A DNA stretch of 64,000 nucleotides from Histoplasma ohiense (taxonomy: Eukaryota; Ascomycota; Eurotiomycetes; Onygenales; Ajellomycetaceae): contig JAEVHH010000001.1 in assembly GCA_017607445.1 (NCBI GenBank), forward strand, positions 186,001-250,000, in the 5' to 3' direction. Positions 21,609 through 34,472 of the stretch are shown one piece after another. How positions within the stretch are numbered: the first letter of the stretch is position 1; every line of letters starts with the position of its first letter. Below the pieces are notes generated by a model. That model had not been told where the DNA came from. It did not search any database and was given only the letters and a program-made list of their open reading frames with translations. The position numbers and the translations under genes were made by a program.

Positions 21609-23313
21609 ATTATCTTTCTTCTTCAAAGGCCTGATTTTCAGAGCTTCTTACTGCAACATGCAAAGTTTGTAACATGTGCTGTGTGGTTAATATTGTATAG
21701 AGTTCACAGAATTGGGCTGAATTAATTGTTGAGATTAATTCTGAAGTATTGCTGTCTCAGAAGAATGTTTTTTCATCTTCAGTGTCAATACAGTTCAATT
21801 ACAATTTAGACACAACTTCTGAACCTCTTTTCTTTGACTTTTACATCAAAAAGTCATACTCTAACAAAATCATCACCACCATCATCATCAATGATTTTTT
21901 ATTTAAAAAGAATACATCAATTTATCAAACAAAGTACACTGTATCTTTCTATGTGATTTTTATTGTGAAATTCAAAGTTTTGGTTGCATGATTGTGTTTT
22001 CCATTTTGGGTTGAGTTTTGTGTTGTTGCAATCTCTTTGATCAATATTATAATATTGATTTTAATCTTCAATATCTGTTTTTCTTTCTTGTTGCTTTTGC
22101 TTCTTCTCCTTCTTTGAACAAGGTCTTGGTACTGATTAAAGTCATGATAGAATGTCAGAATCAGCTGTTTTCATTGCTGGTTTGAAGTCTATGAAGAATG
22201 ATATGCTGTCTGTCATTGAGAGTATTTGCTTGGATTGTCTGGAGAGATTGCAGAACTCTTCAGTATATTCTTGCTTTGTGAACAATGAATAGACATACTG
22301 TCACATCTGTCATATATCAAATAGAAGTTGTGCTGCTGTAAGTTTTCTTAAACTGAGATTGTTAAGAGTACTAACAGATTATAGATGTCTGAGTGCTTTC
22401 ATAAAACTGATCAATCTTTGATCAATGAATTTCATAAAATGCTGCTCTCTGATGAAGTTCTGAATAAGAGATTTGCTATGTATCAAATTGCTGTTGCAAG
22501 GTTTGTACTTGATATGCAGATCTATAAGAATGCAGATGAGATTCTAGAATTCTATATAAACTCTGATAATCTGTTATCACAGCAGAATGTGACATTCAAT
22601 TATAGCAGTGTTTCAGAAAGTGTGTTTTCATATTCTGCTATTACATCAGTGTCATCCTCACTGAGTCAAGATCTTGGTACATTATTTGAGTTGACTGATA
22701 ATGTAGATGAAGATGAGAAAGTGAATGATTTCATTGAAGTGTTAGAAAGAAACACAGCAATATATTGCTGTTGTTGTATTTGATATTTGACAACATTTCC
22801 TCATCATCATTGTGAGTCTGCTGAGAATTGATGTAAAAAATGCAAGCACTGCTCAGTGATGAAGCACATCTGCATTCTGATAAGTTATTATTCAAAACAG
22901 ATGTTTTTATAGTATATAATATTAACTTTCTATTAGATGTCAGTGGATGTCATTGAATTGACTCAGATAGTTATCAACACTGCTGAGGATTTAATTGTCA
23001 CTGATATGAACATTTTGAATGTTAATGTTTTGCAGAACACTGTGACTGTGGCAGTTAGATTCTTTGCTGTGAAGATCTGAAAGATTCAATGAGATGATTC
23101 TTCTGAGACTCTGACTGAAATGATAATTGATGAGATCTCAGTGGTTACATTGCTGATTGCAGCTCTCAAATCATTGTTGAAATATCATGCTTCATCAGTT
23201 GAGAAAATCTGAGATAATAAGCAGGTTTGTCTTGGTGACAATTTCTTGAATGACACTGGTCAAGCTGAGGCAGATCTGTTTTTTAATCCCTGGGCGGAAT
23301 ATGTATATCCAAT
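21609..23313 (+). pseudogene. Antisense cysteine-rich gene of family B, copy U1
   Basis: Same segment as the better copy at 24128-25245. ATG at 22152 starts a 62-codon exon with Cys pairs (CLDC, CHIC). An intron follows at 22338-22384 (GTAAGT, TACTAAC, TAG), then a 132-codon open frame from 22385, then a further exon from about 22937. The second 5' splice site has changed to GATAAG, so this copy would not splice there. Upstream, 21749-21991 is open but unrecognised. The segment stops at 23313, where the next family B LTR begins. Confidence 0.5.
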
Positions 23314-23584
23314 TGTAAGAGATGATTGTTGGTATAATTATGAGAGTAGTGTGAAGTATGCATGTAGAATGTTAAGAAGGTAGCAATCTCTATTATTCAA
23401 AGCTAATCACTGATCTTCTAATATCTACAGATATCAGTGAGCATTATATAAATGATCATCATATGCTACAGCTGTCTATAATGCTGTGTGTTATGTCTCT
23501 TCTCATTAATTCTGATGTGTTCTGTGTTCTTCTATTGTCATATAGCTATTTTCTAATATAGATATCTCTGTTGTGTCTATTACA
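23314..23584 (-). repeat. Family B LTR (271 bp), 3' LTR of the large family B element
   Basis: Same ends and length as at 21338. The adjacent right sequence, read on the minus strand, is purine-rich (GAAGAAGAAAGATAAT), as expected of a polypurine tract. It pairs in orientation with the LTR at 35959-36229, although their flanking 5-mers (CCAAT, ACAGA) do not match. Confidence 0.8.
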
Positions 23585-24127
23585 ATTATCTTTCTTCTTC
23601 AAAGACCTGGTTCTCAGAGCTTCTTACTGCAACATGTGAAGTTCATAACATGTGCTGTGTGGTTAATATTGTATAGAGTTCACAGAATTGAGCTGGATTA
23701 ATTGTTGAGGCTAATTTCAAAGTGTTACTATTTTGAGAGAACATTTTTCCATCTTCAGTGTCAATGCAGTTCAATTATAATTTAGACACAACTTTTGAAC
23801 TTCTTTTTTTTGACTTCTACATCAAAAATCACACTCCACTGAAAATCATCATCAACATCACCACTAACAATTTTTTATTAAAAAAGAATACATCAATTTA
23901 TCAAATAAAGTATGCTGTATTTTTCTATATGATTTTTATTGCAAAATTCAAAGTTTTGATTGTATGATTGCATTTTTCATTTTGAATTGAGTTTTGTGTT
24001 GTTGCAATTTCTTTGATCAATATTGCAATATTGGTTTCAATTTTCAACATCTGTTTTTCTTTCTTGTTGTTTTTGCTTCTTCTTCTTCTTTGAATAAGGT
24101 CTTGGTACTGATTAAAGTTATGATAGA

Positions 24128-25245
24128 ATGTCAGAACCAGCTGTTTTCATTGCTGATTTGAAGTCTATAAAGAGTGATATACTGTCTGTCATCAAGAGCA
24201 TTTGCTTGGGTTGTCTGAAGAGATTGCAGAATCCCTCAGTATACTCTTGCTTTGTGAACAATGAATGGACACACTATCATATCTGTTATATATCAAATAG
24301 AAGTTGTGCTGCTGTAAGTTTTCTTAAACTGAGATTGTTATGAATACTAACAGATTTTAGATGTCTGAGTGCTTTCACAAAATCAGTTAATTTTTGATCA
24401 ATGAATTTCATGAGATGCTGTTCTCTGATGAAGTTTCAGATAAGAGATTTGCCACATATCAAACTGCTGTTGTGAGGTTTGTACTTGATGTGCAGATCTA
24501 CAAGAATACAGATGAGGTTCTAGAATTCTATATGAACTCTGATGATCTGTTGTCACAGCAGAGTGTGACATTTGATTATAGCAGTATTTCAGAAAGTGTG
24601 TTTTTGTGTTCTGCTATTACATCAGTGTCATTCTTGCTGAGCCAAGATCTTGATACATTATTTGAGTTGGCTGATAATGTAGACAAAGATGAGGAAGCAG
24701 ACAGTCTCATTGAAGTGTTAGAAAGAAATACAGCAGCATATTGCTGTTGTTGTATTTGACATTTGACAATGTCCCCCCATCATCATTGTGAGTCTGCTGA
24801 GAGTCAATGCAAAAAATGCAAGCACTGCTCAGTGATGAAGCATGTCTGTGTTTCAGTAAGTTATTATTCAAAACAGATGTTTTTACAGTATATAATATTA
24901 ACTTTCTATTAGATGTCAGCAAATACTGTTGAATTGACTCAGATGATTATCAACACTGCTGAGGATTTAATTGTTGCTGATGTGAATATTTTGAATGTTA
25001 ATATTTTGCAGAGTGCTGTGATTGTGATGATTAGATTCTTTGCTGTGAAGATCTGAGAGATTCAATGAGACAGTTCTTCTGAGACTCTGACTGAAATGAT
25101 GATTGATGAGGTCTCAGTGGTTACATCACTGATCACAGCTCTCAAGTCATTATTGAAATGTTGTGCTTCATCAGTTGAGAAAATCTGAGATAATAAGCAG
25201 GTTTGCCTTGGTGACAATTTCTTGAATGACACTGATCAAGCTGAA
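24128..25245 (+). pseudogene. Antisense, intron-containing cysteine-rich gene of family B (copy U2)
   Basis: It lies between pol and the 3' LTR but is oriented against pol. Exon 1 (24128-24313) encodes a module with CLGC, a single Cys 11 residues on, and a degraded CxxC-X6-C. Intron 1 (24314-24360, 47 nt) has GTAAGT, TACTAAC and TAG. Exon 2 (24361-24855) encodes an acidic region and ends in a Cys/His-rich run (YCCCC, then HHHCES, CKKCKHC). Intron 2 (24856-24912, 57 nt) has GTAAGT, TATTAAC and TAG. Exon 3 starts at 24913. Both introns are phase 0, and every exon starts ATGTC, so three separate ORFs remain a possibility. Stops are one TAA and several TGA. The first module recalls CxxC/CxxC proteins common in fungal repeats; the function is unknown. 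Confidence 0.5.
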
Positions 25246-28200
25246 GCAGATCTTCAACTTCTCATTCCTCTTACATGTCTATAATTATCAGTTCTGCTTG
25301 CGGGATTTGTCCATCGCGCGTGTGATATGGTTTGAGAAGGGAAACATGGAATATGGGATGAATTCCTTTATATTGCAGCATGAGTTTCAGTTTGTACACC
25401 TGTGTACCACAGATATCAATTATTTGGAAGAGACTCAAAAATCAATGATCTAGTTTGGGTGAGAATCACAAGATGGATATATTTTTTGCATGCAGCATTA
25501 TCCAGTCTTCTATCTTAAAGCTTTTTGATATATGACACTGATTGTAATACTTTTTCTCAGCTGCTTTGATGACTTTCAGATATTCTTGAATTTTGTTCTC
25601 TGCTTGCTTCATTCATTCCACTTGTTTCATCACTGATTTTGATGTGTCTGTGCTTGAGGGTTTCATGTCTATGTGAAGTTCAGTTGATCAGCTGATCATT
25701 GCTTCAGATGATGTCATTTTTATTGATGTGTGGAAGATGTTGTTGTATACTCATTGTGTTAGAGAAATCCATTCTATTCAATTATCTTGCTGATAGCTGC
25801 AATATGTGTGAAGATAATGTTCAATCATCTGGTTCAATTGTTCTGTCTGGCTGTTGGTTTGCAGGTGGAATGCTGTTGATAATTTTTATTGAACATGAAG
25901 CAGATAACACAATGTCAATCAAAACTTGCTATTTATTAATGAATCTCAGTTGCTAATAATGTTTGCAGATAGATCAAAGTTCTTTGTAATTCTTCATACA
26001 ATAATGTTCACAAGTTCTTCTGCATCTAACTCTGAAGATGTGGGCACAATTATGACTCATTTGATGAATAAATCAACAAATACAACAATAGCATTATAGA
26101 TTTGACTTCTCTTTTTATTATCTGACAGATCTTCAATAAAGTCTATACTAATTGTATGTTATTTTTTATCTGACACTGAATGTGATTGTAGCAATCTGTA
26201 TGGCTTGTGCTGTGGTATCTTGATGTGTTGACAAATATCACAAGTTCTCATATATTCTGCAATCTCATCACTCATATCATGTCACAAGTACTTGTGTTTG
26301 ATTGTTTTGATGATTTTGTCATGTTCAAAATGGCCATCTTGAGAATCATTGTGATTCATTTTCATTATTTCATGTCTTATGACTTTGTCTTGTTGTAAGA
26401 GATAGTTGTAGGTATAATTATGGGAGTATCTCCACGAATCTGCGCCTCCAACTCGTTGAGCCGCTGTTGTGCATGCAGAATAGCTAATTGCTGCTCTCAT
26501 TCACAGATTTGATTGTTCAACTGTTGCAAATGCGCATTGTGATCATCAGAGGCAGTAGAGGATTCAGGTTGGTTTTCAAGGGATCTTGCATGTGTCAAGA
26601 CCATCTTGCGTGTTTTAACTAATGTTGCATGCTTTATTGTAGGTGTGCGTAACAACGGACCACTCAGATAAAGTTATGAGCGATTAGAATTGTAAGAGAT
26701 AGTTGTAGGTATAATTATGGGAGTAGTGTGAAGTACACACATAGGATGTTAAGAAGGTAGCAATCTCTATTATTCAAAGCTAATCACTGATCTCCTAATA
26801 TCTACAGATATCAGTGAGCATTATATAGGCGACCACCACACACTACAGCTGCCTATGGTGCTGTGTGCTATGTCCCTCCTCATTAATTCTGGCGTGTTCT
26901 GTGTTCTTCTATCGCCACATAGCTATTTCCTAATATAGATATCTCCGTTGCGCCTATTACACTTGTGATATGTAGACTTTATCATCTTTTCTGAGTAGAT
27001 CATCTTTATCTACTGCTCAGATTGAATGATTATCTATACTAGTGTTATTCATCTCTAGTCTTCTGTGAAGTTCAGATGTGTCAGTGTCTCTATTCTGAAT
27101 CTGCAGTAAGAGTTTGATGATAGATTCAGCTATCTCTTTGTAATAGACTGTTTCAGACTCAAATATCTTGACAGCTAGAATTCATAATATCAGAGTCTCT
27201 AGATTTAACTCTGTAATGTCTGTGATCTTGTTCTCATCCACAGATGTGTTCTTTATTCTGCAGAGATTGTTGTCATTGATGACTACAGATCTCTTCACTC
27301 AATAATTTTCATTAGCTTGCAGATTTTTTTGCATCATCTTGATATATTGATCTAACTTTGTGTTTTCTTTTGTCTTTAGTGACTTAAAGATTCTCTTACA
27401 CAGCTTCTCTTACAGAGTAGAGAGCTCTGTCAAGAAAGCTGTGTGTTTTACAAAATCTGAATGATAACTTGATACATCTGCAGAATTATTTTTCTCAGAA
27501 TGATGCTCTATTTCAAAATCAAATACTGAGAGCATTTTCATTCAGTGAATCTGATGCTCATTTAGCTGCTTCATTGTCATGAAGTGCTGGAAGTTGACAT
27601 GGTCAGATAAAATAGTTATTGAGTGTCTGCTATCATGTAAGTAGTGATGCCATTGTCTGAAAGCTTCTACAATCAGCAACATTTCTAGATCATATGTTTG
27701 ATAATGTCTTTCTGTTTCTGTGAGCTTTCTAGATCAAAATATGATTGAGTGTCAGTGATCATCATTCATTAATTGTGATATTACTGCAGTGATTGCAATA
27801 TCAGATTCATCTGTTTCTATACAGAGTTTTTGCTGTGGATCAAAGTGGATCAACAATGATGCTTTTGTAAAGCATTCTTTTAACTGCAAAATTGTGTGCT
27901 TGCAGTTTTTGTCTAACTGAATAGATATGTTATTCTTTCCTCTTTTTGTTTTGTAATCTTTTAACAATTTGATCAGAGGTGCTGTTATTATTGAGAACTT
28001 GTATATGAATTGATGATAGAAATTGATGAATTCTAGAAATATTTGCAATTTGTTTATAGTTTGTGGTTCTGATCAATCTAGAATTGTGTTGATGTGGTGT
28101 TTCTTGACAGTAATGCTCTGTGTGGTAATCACAAAACCCAAAAATTCAATTTCTGTTGTGTGGAACATACACTTACTAAGTTTGGCATATAGTCTCCATC

Positions 28201-29568
28201 GCCTTAACTGTTCCAGCACATTCTTAACATGGACGACATGTTCATCAAGTGTGTTTGAATAGATTATGATATCATCAAGATAAGTCATGCAATATATGTC
28301 TAAAAGGTCACTGAGGGCTTTGTTGATATAAGATTGAAAGATTGCAGAGGCATTGGTTAGCTCAAAAGATAAGACTAGATATTCAAAGTGTTCATATTGT
28401 GTTTGAAATACTGTTTTTCATTCATTCTCTGCTTGTATGTGAATTCTGTTATATGCATCTCTAAGGTTCAGTTGCATGTATATTTTGACATCTGCTAATC
28501 TATCAAGTATTTCACTTATTAAGAGCAGTGGGTATTGATTCTTGACTGTTATTTCATTCAATCCTTGATAATTCACACAAAGACACAGAGTTTCATCTTT
28601 TTTTGATGTGAATAATACTGATATACTGACTGAGCTCTTGAACAGATGTATTCAATTCTTCTCTAATATTTTTTCAATATATTCTCAGAGGACAGAGAGT
28701 TCTTGAGGTGATAAGTTATATATCAGTTGATATGAAGGTTTCTTGCCAGGTTTGAAATCTATGACATGATTATGAGGTGCATGTTTCATATCAGATATGT
28801 CTTCTCAGAATACATCAAGATAATCTTTATAATCATCTGAGATATTTGGCTCAGTTGCTGCACTCACAGCTTGTAATAATAAGACAGTGAATATAATATT
28901 GTCATCATCAATTAGTGTTGTGAATTCTTTGACAGTATTCAGATGTATGTGATTAATATTTGATGCTTTTCTATAGATTCAGCATCTTCACATCCAATCA
29001 ATATCAGAGTTCACAGCTTTCAATCACAGCATGCTCAAAATTATATTATATTTACTAATATCAGCTTCTTCAAAATGATGGAATTCTTCTTGAAGAATAT
29101 GTTCATCATCAATAATCTTCATTACAGCTTTTTGTTATTCATATAACTTAATTTTATGATTATCAATTGCTTTCACTACTTTTGATTTATCTTCTGTTTT
29201 TGAGAAATATTTTGATGCTCAGATGTGGAACACAAAGTTCACATTCACATCAGAATCCACTAGTGTTCACATCATTGACCATTCCATTTCTGTCAGCATT
29301 CATATATTCATTGTCAATAACTGTTTATCTTACAGTCTAGTTGTTCATATTCTCAATACAGCAGCTGCTTCTACAATTGAAATTGTTGATTTTTTATTTA
29401 TTGAACTTGATTGCACTTTTTGAGATGTAACATTCAACAATCATTTGCAATATGATTCTTTTTATGACAGTGAGAATATTTCTTCATTCAGTTGTATTTA
29501 TCTTTCTTGATTTGTTCAGTTGAATCTGTTTATTTCTCTCATTTTCTTTTGTTTCAATGATTGCTAGA
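25246..29568 (-). pseudogene. Family B pol (protease, RT, RNase H, integrase), decayed
   Basis: Minus-strand fragments in order: a degraded CCHC knuckle near 29420-29450, protease around 29.2 kb, RT with YLDD in 28073-28288, the RT thumb and RNase H in 27752-28048 (FLEFINFYHQF, then LCIETDES), the integrase zinc finger and core between 26.9 and 25.6 kb, and an integrase C-terminal block (HPIFHVSLLKPY) near 25.3-25.4 kb. The acidic chromodomain-like start after it is cut by a deletion of about 230 bp relative to the copy at 59.6-59.8 kb. Stops are mostly TGA. Confidence 0.8.
26394..26961 (-). mobile_element. Young 568-bp family B derivative, TSD CTTGT
   Basis: It is flanked by CTTGT (26389-26393 and 26962-26966). 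It holds a full 271-bp LTR (26691-26961), about 270 bp of leader and gag start read on the minus strand (ATG..., then a glutamine-rich coil), and only the last 25-odd bases of the second LTR. The join has the short shared motif ACTCCCA, suggesting deletion by microhomology. CpG sites are plentiful, so it escaped or post-dates most RIP. Confidence 0.8.
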
Positions 29569-30102
29569 TGTGATGGGTTAGCATCTGTTAGTAATTAACT
29601 TACGCAATCAACTCCTCTTCTACACCCGCTTGTTTCTGGCTGTTGTGATCTTGTGTAATCCTCAATGTTCTTCCACTCTGTGCTCTGTGCTCATGTAGTT
29701 TCTAATGATTCTTCTGTGTAGCTCTTAATGTTCTTCTGCTCTGTGCTCTGCATTTGTGTAGTCTCTAATGATTCTTCTGTGTAGCTTCTTATGTTCTTCT
29801 GCTCTGTGTTCTGTGCTTGTATAGTCTCTAATAATTCTTCTATATAGCTTTCAATGATTCTTCTGCTTCATGTTCTGTGCTTGTGTAGCTTCTAATGATT
29901 CTTATGTGTATCTCTTAATATTCTTCTGCTCCATGCTTCACTGTGGAGTGGTTTCTGATATTCTTTCATCTTGAACTTTCCTCTATAAGAACCTTCTTTG
30001 TATGATCTTTTCTTCTGATTTCTTTTCTCTTTCTTTTCTTAATCAATTTGTAATCTGTAATTAGAATAGTATCAAATTGTTAATTGAAGTACATTCATTA
30101 CA
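29569..30102 (+). repeat. Family A 5' LTR of copy 3
   Basis: TGTGATGGG...ATTACA, 534 bp, with four-odd 63-bp U3 repeats in decayed form and TATAAGAAC near 29986. Confidence 0.88.
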
Positions 30103-30474
30103 TTATGAATTGATTCTTTTGTGTTTAAAATCTGAGTGTCTTGTTATTAGTTCTTACATTCAAGTGCATTGTTATCAGTTCTTACACTTGAGTGCATTGT
30201 TTACAGATCTGAGTGTCTAGTTGTTACAAGAGATTTCTTGTGAGTCTAAGTGCTCTTATTGTTAGTTATATAGACTGTTGTGTCTAAGTATCTGAAACAT
30301 AATCAACTGTGTTCTACAAGATCTGAGTGTCTATGAACTGTAACACTGTGAATAGTGTTCACAAAGAAGCTTAATCAAGCTTAGTGCTGCAATACTGTGA
30401 ATAGTGTCTGTGAGAGAACTAAGTGTCTACAAGTATTTCTTTTCTTTTTTTTATTATTATATATTCTTAGATAT

Positions 30475-32535
30475 TGAAATGAACTATGAGCAATTCTACA
30501 AACACTCACTGCACTTGAATGCAGTGGATGATAACTTAGATCTATGAAGCATTCTTCAGCAGCAGATGCTACAGATGACTGAATTGCAACAATGATTTAC
30601 TGAGATGAGCACTTTCATATTCACTGTTCCTTCTACACCCACATCTCACAAAAAGCCCTCAAGAGAGAAGCTTTCAATTCTCAACAAATACAAGAAAGAT
30701 CTAGTGCTCTATCTCACATGGAAGTCAAAAGTGAACACCAAATTGAACATTGATGAACAAGCAATAGACTCGCTATCCAATCAAGTGTGGTATATTCATA
30801 GCAGATTGAATGATGACATGTTAGCAAAATTCCAATTCTGAATGAGTCATTGTCAGATGCTAGAGCTGATTTTGAAAAGTCTTCAAAATATCCAAAGAAA
30901 AATCTCACTCAATTGTTCTATTCATCTTCACTGGGTGCCTGCTCACATGGGTATATATGGCAATGAAATGGCTGATAAAGCTGCAAAAAGAGCCACTGAG
31001 TTAGAAGTCTGCTGTCAAAGAATTGTAACATGGTCTTTTATTAAAAGAAGAATAAGAGAATTATGTTTACAAAAGTGGCAAGATGTCTGGTTCATGCAAA
31101 GAAAAAGTGTGCATTATTCCAGATTTGAAACTAAGCCAAAGTGGAAGACTTGCTCAATAAAGTGTAAGAAGAAACTTTTTGCTACAATAATGCAGCTAAA
31201 GCTTGGACATGGACATTTCAAATCATATTTAGCAAAGTTTAAAGATGATTTAAATGATCTATGTTCAGATTGTCAGTTATATGAAAATCCAGAGCATCTT
31301 CTGTTACTTTGTACAAAGTATTCAGAACTAAGATTGAGACTGAGAGAGAAGTATCAACTGAATCAGTTAAATTTGAGTTTGTTATTCAATACAAAAGCTG
31401 GAAATATGTTCTTAATTGAATATTTAAATGAGTCAAATGTTGCTACAAGAGCTTGTTTGAATAGTGTCACTTGATAATATTTAGATCAGTTGTTTTTGTT
31501 TATTTTATTTTGATCTTTTCTTTAACTTTGTTTATTGTTAATTTTCATTTGTTTCAAGCAGTTTGTTTCATTATTTGTTGATAATAGTCATTGCAAATGT
31601 TTTTTCTTTTCTGTTGATTTTTAATAGCTGCTGTCTTTTATAATATTTATTTTCTTTGTTTTGAAGTTGAGTTGTGCTAACTCATTGACATTCTTTTGAT
31701 TTTATTTTTGGATTGAATAGTTTGAATAGTTGTTTGATTCTGGGCTGGAATTCTGTTAATGCATGTGTCAAATTGTTTTTGTATATTAGAATATTCTTGA
31801 TTTGAAAAATCCTGAAGTATTTCAGGTAGATGTCATAGTCACTGACTGTATACATCTATAATTGAAGAATAATAATAATAATAATGAGTCATTGTCAGAA
31901 TCATCAATGTATGTCAGAGCTAGTCTTCTGACAACTCAACTCCCTCTTTCTCAATCCTACACTTCAAGCCAAGATGTTAGACTGATTTAATCAAACTTAT
32001 CAGATGAATATTGTGTTGGCAATTTATCTTTCTGAATTCAATTGCAAGCTTCTAGAAGCAGGGGGGCAAGACTGAGATGATATTGTCAAAATCAACATGT
32101 TGTTCAAGAACTTGAACTTTCAATTGCATAACTGAAGTATAGAGTGTCTGAAGCTCTCAATATATAGTGAATTCTGTGCTGATCTTTGTCTGTTGAACAA
32201 CAATCTGTCTCAGTTCCACATGCTTCAAAATTGTAGAGAATTTCATTGAACAAATGTGTATACTCTGAACCACTCTGCAGCATCCTCTGTCTCTGAATCA
32301 GAATCAATGAACTGAGTCTCACATGTAAATGCAAGTTGTCTGAGAGTCTTCAATGTCTCAGAGAAGAACACTGTCAACTGAATTGTCAGAGGAGTCTGCA
32401 TACACTGTGACAAGTCAGAGCACTTTGCAAATCAATGTTCAAATGCAATCACTTCAAGTAAACCCCTCACACACATAAACACTATGTTGTCTGTGAATAG
32501 ATAAGAACAGAGAAAAGATGAGCTCTTGCTCTAAA
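30475..32535 (+). pseudogene. gag: gag of copy 3, RIPed and split by a LINE
   Basis: The first third (30475-30857) and the rest (31883-32535) match gag of the first copy. In the first 80 bases the first copy has 11 CpG sites (463-543) and this copy none, while the CA sites remain. The zinc knuckle is still legible near 32390-32440. TAA closes it near 32535, followed by the protease frame at -1. Confidence 0.85.
30858..31882 (+). mobile_element. 5'-truncated LINE inserted in family A gag
   Basis: Target duplication AATGAGTCATTGTCAGA occurs at 30841-30857 and 31883-31899 (the first two or three bases may belong to the tail). The insert ends in (AAT)n at about 31868-31882, typical of target-primed reverse transcription. 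Its open frame to 31474 encodes the end of a LINE RNase H (HWVPAHMGIYGNEMADKAAKRA motif at about 30925-30995) followed by a C-terminal domain with CSDCQ, H and C, ending at TGA 31472. It has no CpG but keeps GG and CC and is open, so it is younger than the RIP of its host. Confidence 0.88.
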
Positions 32536-32587
32536 ATATAAATGAGAACTCAAGGAGCAGAAAGCTAGCTGAAGATTCAAGCAGAAG

Positions 32588-34281
32588 ATGCAAACAGACA
32601 CTATCATAATCTCTGTCATTGTAAATAGCTTAGTCAATGTACAAGCAATAGTAGACAGTGGTTTTCTTCACTACACTCTTATAGACACTCAGCTGATTGA
32701 GAAGCATAAGCTTCAGTGTATTCTCTTTTTCAAACTATGTAAACTCAGTGGATTTGACAGCTTCAGAGGATTCATCTCCTACAACATGGTAAGATTTAAT
32801 ATCAATGTAGAAGAACACAAGAAAAAGAATGTATACACATACAAAATACAAGATCTTGAGTATTATCTAATACTCAGTCTATCATGACTCACAGAATTTG
32901 AAATCTTGTTGAACACACACAATCACTGTCTTATTTTCTCAGAAGGCAACTGTGTTTATGAGAAGAATGTCAATAGAACCACTGATCTCACTCAGATATC
33001 AGTGAAAGTGTACAAACTACTAACTCATCAAATGCATGAGAAGAAGAATGTTCAAGTGTTCACTGCTAGTATGACAGATATCAAAAAAGTGTTAGAAAAG
33101 CTAGAACTCAAAAATCTCAAGAAATCATGCAAGAAATTATCTGAATTGTATGAAGACTTCACAGATGTGTTCAATGAAAAAGAAGCTGAAAAGCTTTCTT
33201 CTCACTGAGAACCTGGTATAGATCATACAATTGAGCTCATCAAAAAGAATGATAAGAATCTGCAATCACTCTGAGATTCTCTCTACAGTATATCACACAA
33301 CAAGCTCCTCATTCTATGAAAAACACTCAACAGACTATTGAACAAAGACTTCATTTGTGTTAGCAACTCACTCATCACAGCATCTGTACTGTTTGCAAAG
33401 AAATCAGAAGAAGACTTACAATTCTGTATTGACTATCAAGAACTCAACAAGATTACACAGAAGAATCAATATCCTCTCTCACTCATCAATGAAATACTTG
33501 AATAAGTAGAAAAAACAAAATGATTTACAAAGCTTGACATCTCTGCAGCCTTCTATAAGATAAGGATTAATGAAGGTGACAAATGACTAACTGTTTTTCA
33601 TACATATTACAGATTATATGAATGAACAGTGACTCTCTTTGAATTAGTGAACACTCTGAGCATGTTTCAGAAATACATTAACTGGGTTCTACAAGATCTG
33701 CTTAATGAGATTATTTCAGTGTACATGAATGATATTCTGATCTTCATCAATGAACTGCTCACTGAGCACTGCAAGTATGTACAACAAATGCTTGACTGCC
33801 TACAAAAAGTCAGACTGCAAGTGAACATTGATAAATGCAACTTCAAGATCAAGTCTACAATCTATCTAGAATTCATCATTGAAGCTGAAAAAGACATACA
33901 TATGAATTCTAAGAAGGTGGAAGCAATTCTCAACTGAGAGATATCAGTCTTGATAAAAGAGACTAGAAGCTTTCTAGAATTTGTCAACTTCTACTGAAGA
34001 TTCATCAAAGACTTCTTCAATATTGTACAACCACTGACAGATCTGATCTGAAAAGACACCATGTTTCAATGAACTGATGAAGCAGATGCAGCATTCAAAA
34101 AGCTGAAGCATATGTTTACAAGCACTCTGATGCTGCAATCATTTGATCTGAATAAGCATACAATTCTCAAAATGGATGCCTCAGATTATGTAGTAGGTGG
34201 GGCACTGATGCAATATGATAATGAAGATGTTCTACAACTCTGTGCCTTCACCTCGAAAAAGATGTCGCCCGCCGAATGCAA
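32588..34281 (+). pseudogene. protease-RT-RNase H of copy 3, truncated
   Basis: Protease keeps IVDSG (near 32650). The segment 32906-33208 runs from protease into RT in a single frame through a run of six A (33083-33088), where the first copy has five. RT continues, with YMND instead of YMDD near 33720, to the RNase H block KKMSPAEC, and is then joined directly to the chromodomain. Confidence 0.8.
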
Positions 34282-34472
34282 GTAGAAGAAGACAACGAAC
34301 TTGAGTGGGAAATCGAAGCAATCCTTGACAATAGAATCAACCGCCGCCACTGTGAATACCTTGTCAAATGGGTAGAATACTATTGTCTGATCTGGGAATC
34401 TGTGTCTGCCTTGGAGGACACTGCTGCCCTCAACACCTATGAGTCCTCACTCACACTGGTAGAGGGGGATAA
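34276..34472 (+). pseudogene. Chromodomain end of copy 3
   Basis: An open 69-codon frame encodes the pol C-terminus, EWEIEAILDN through YLVKWVEY and YESS, as in the first copy at 4913-5107, then the purine tract and LTR. The stretch 34243-34345 keeps nearly all CpG sites, unlike its flanks. Confidence 0.75.
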
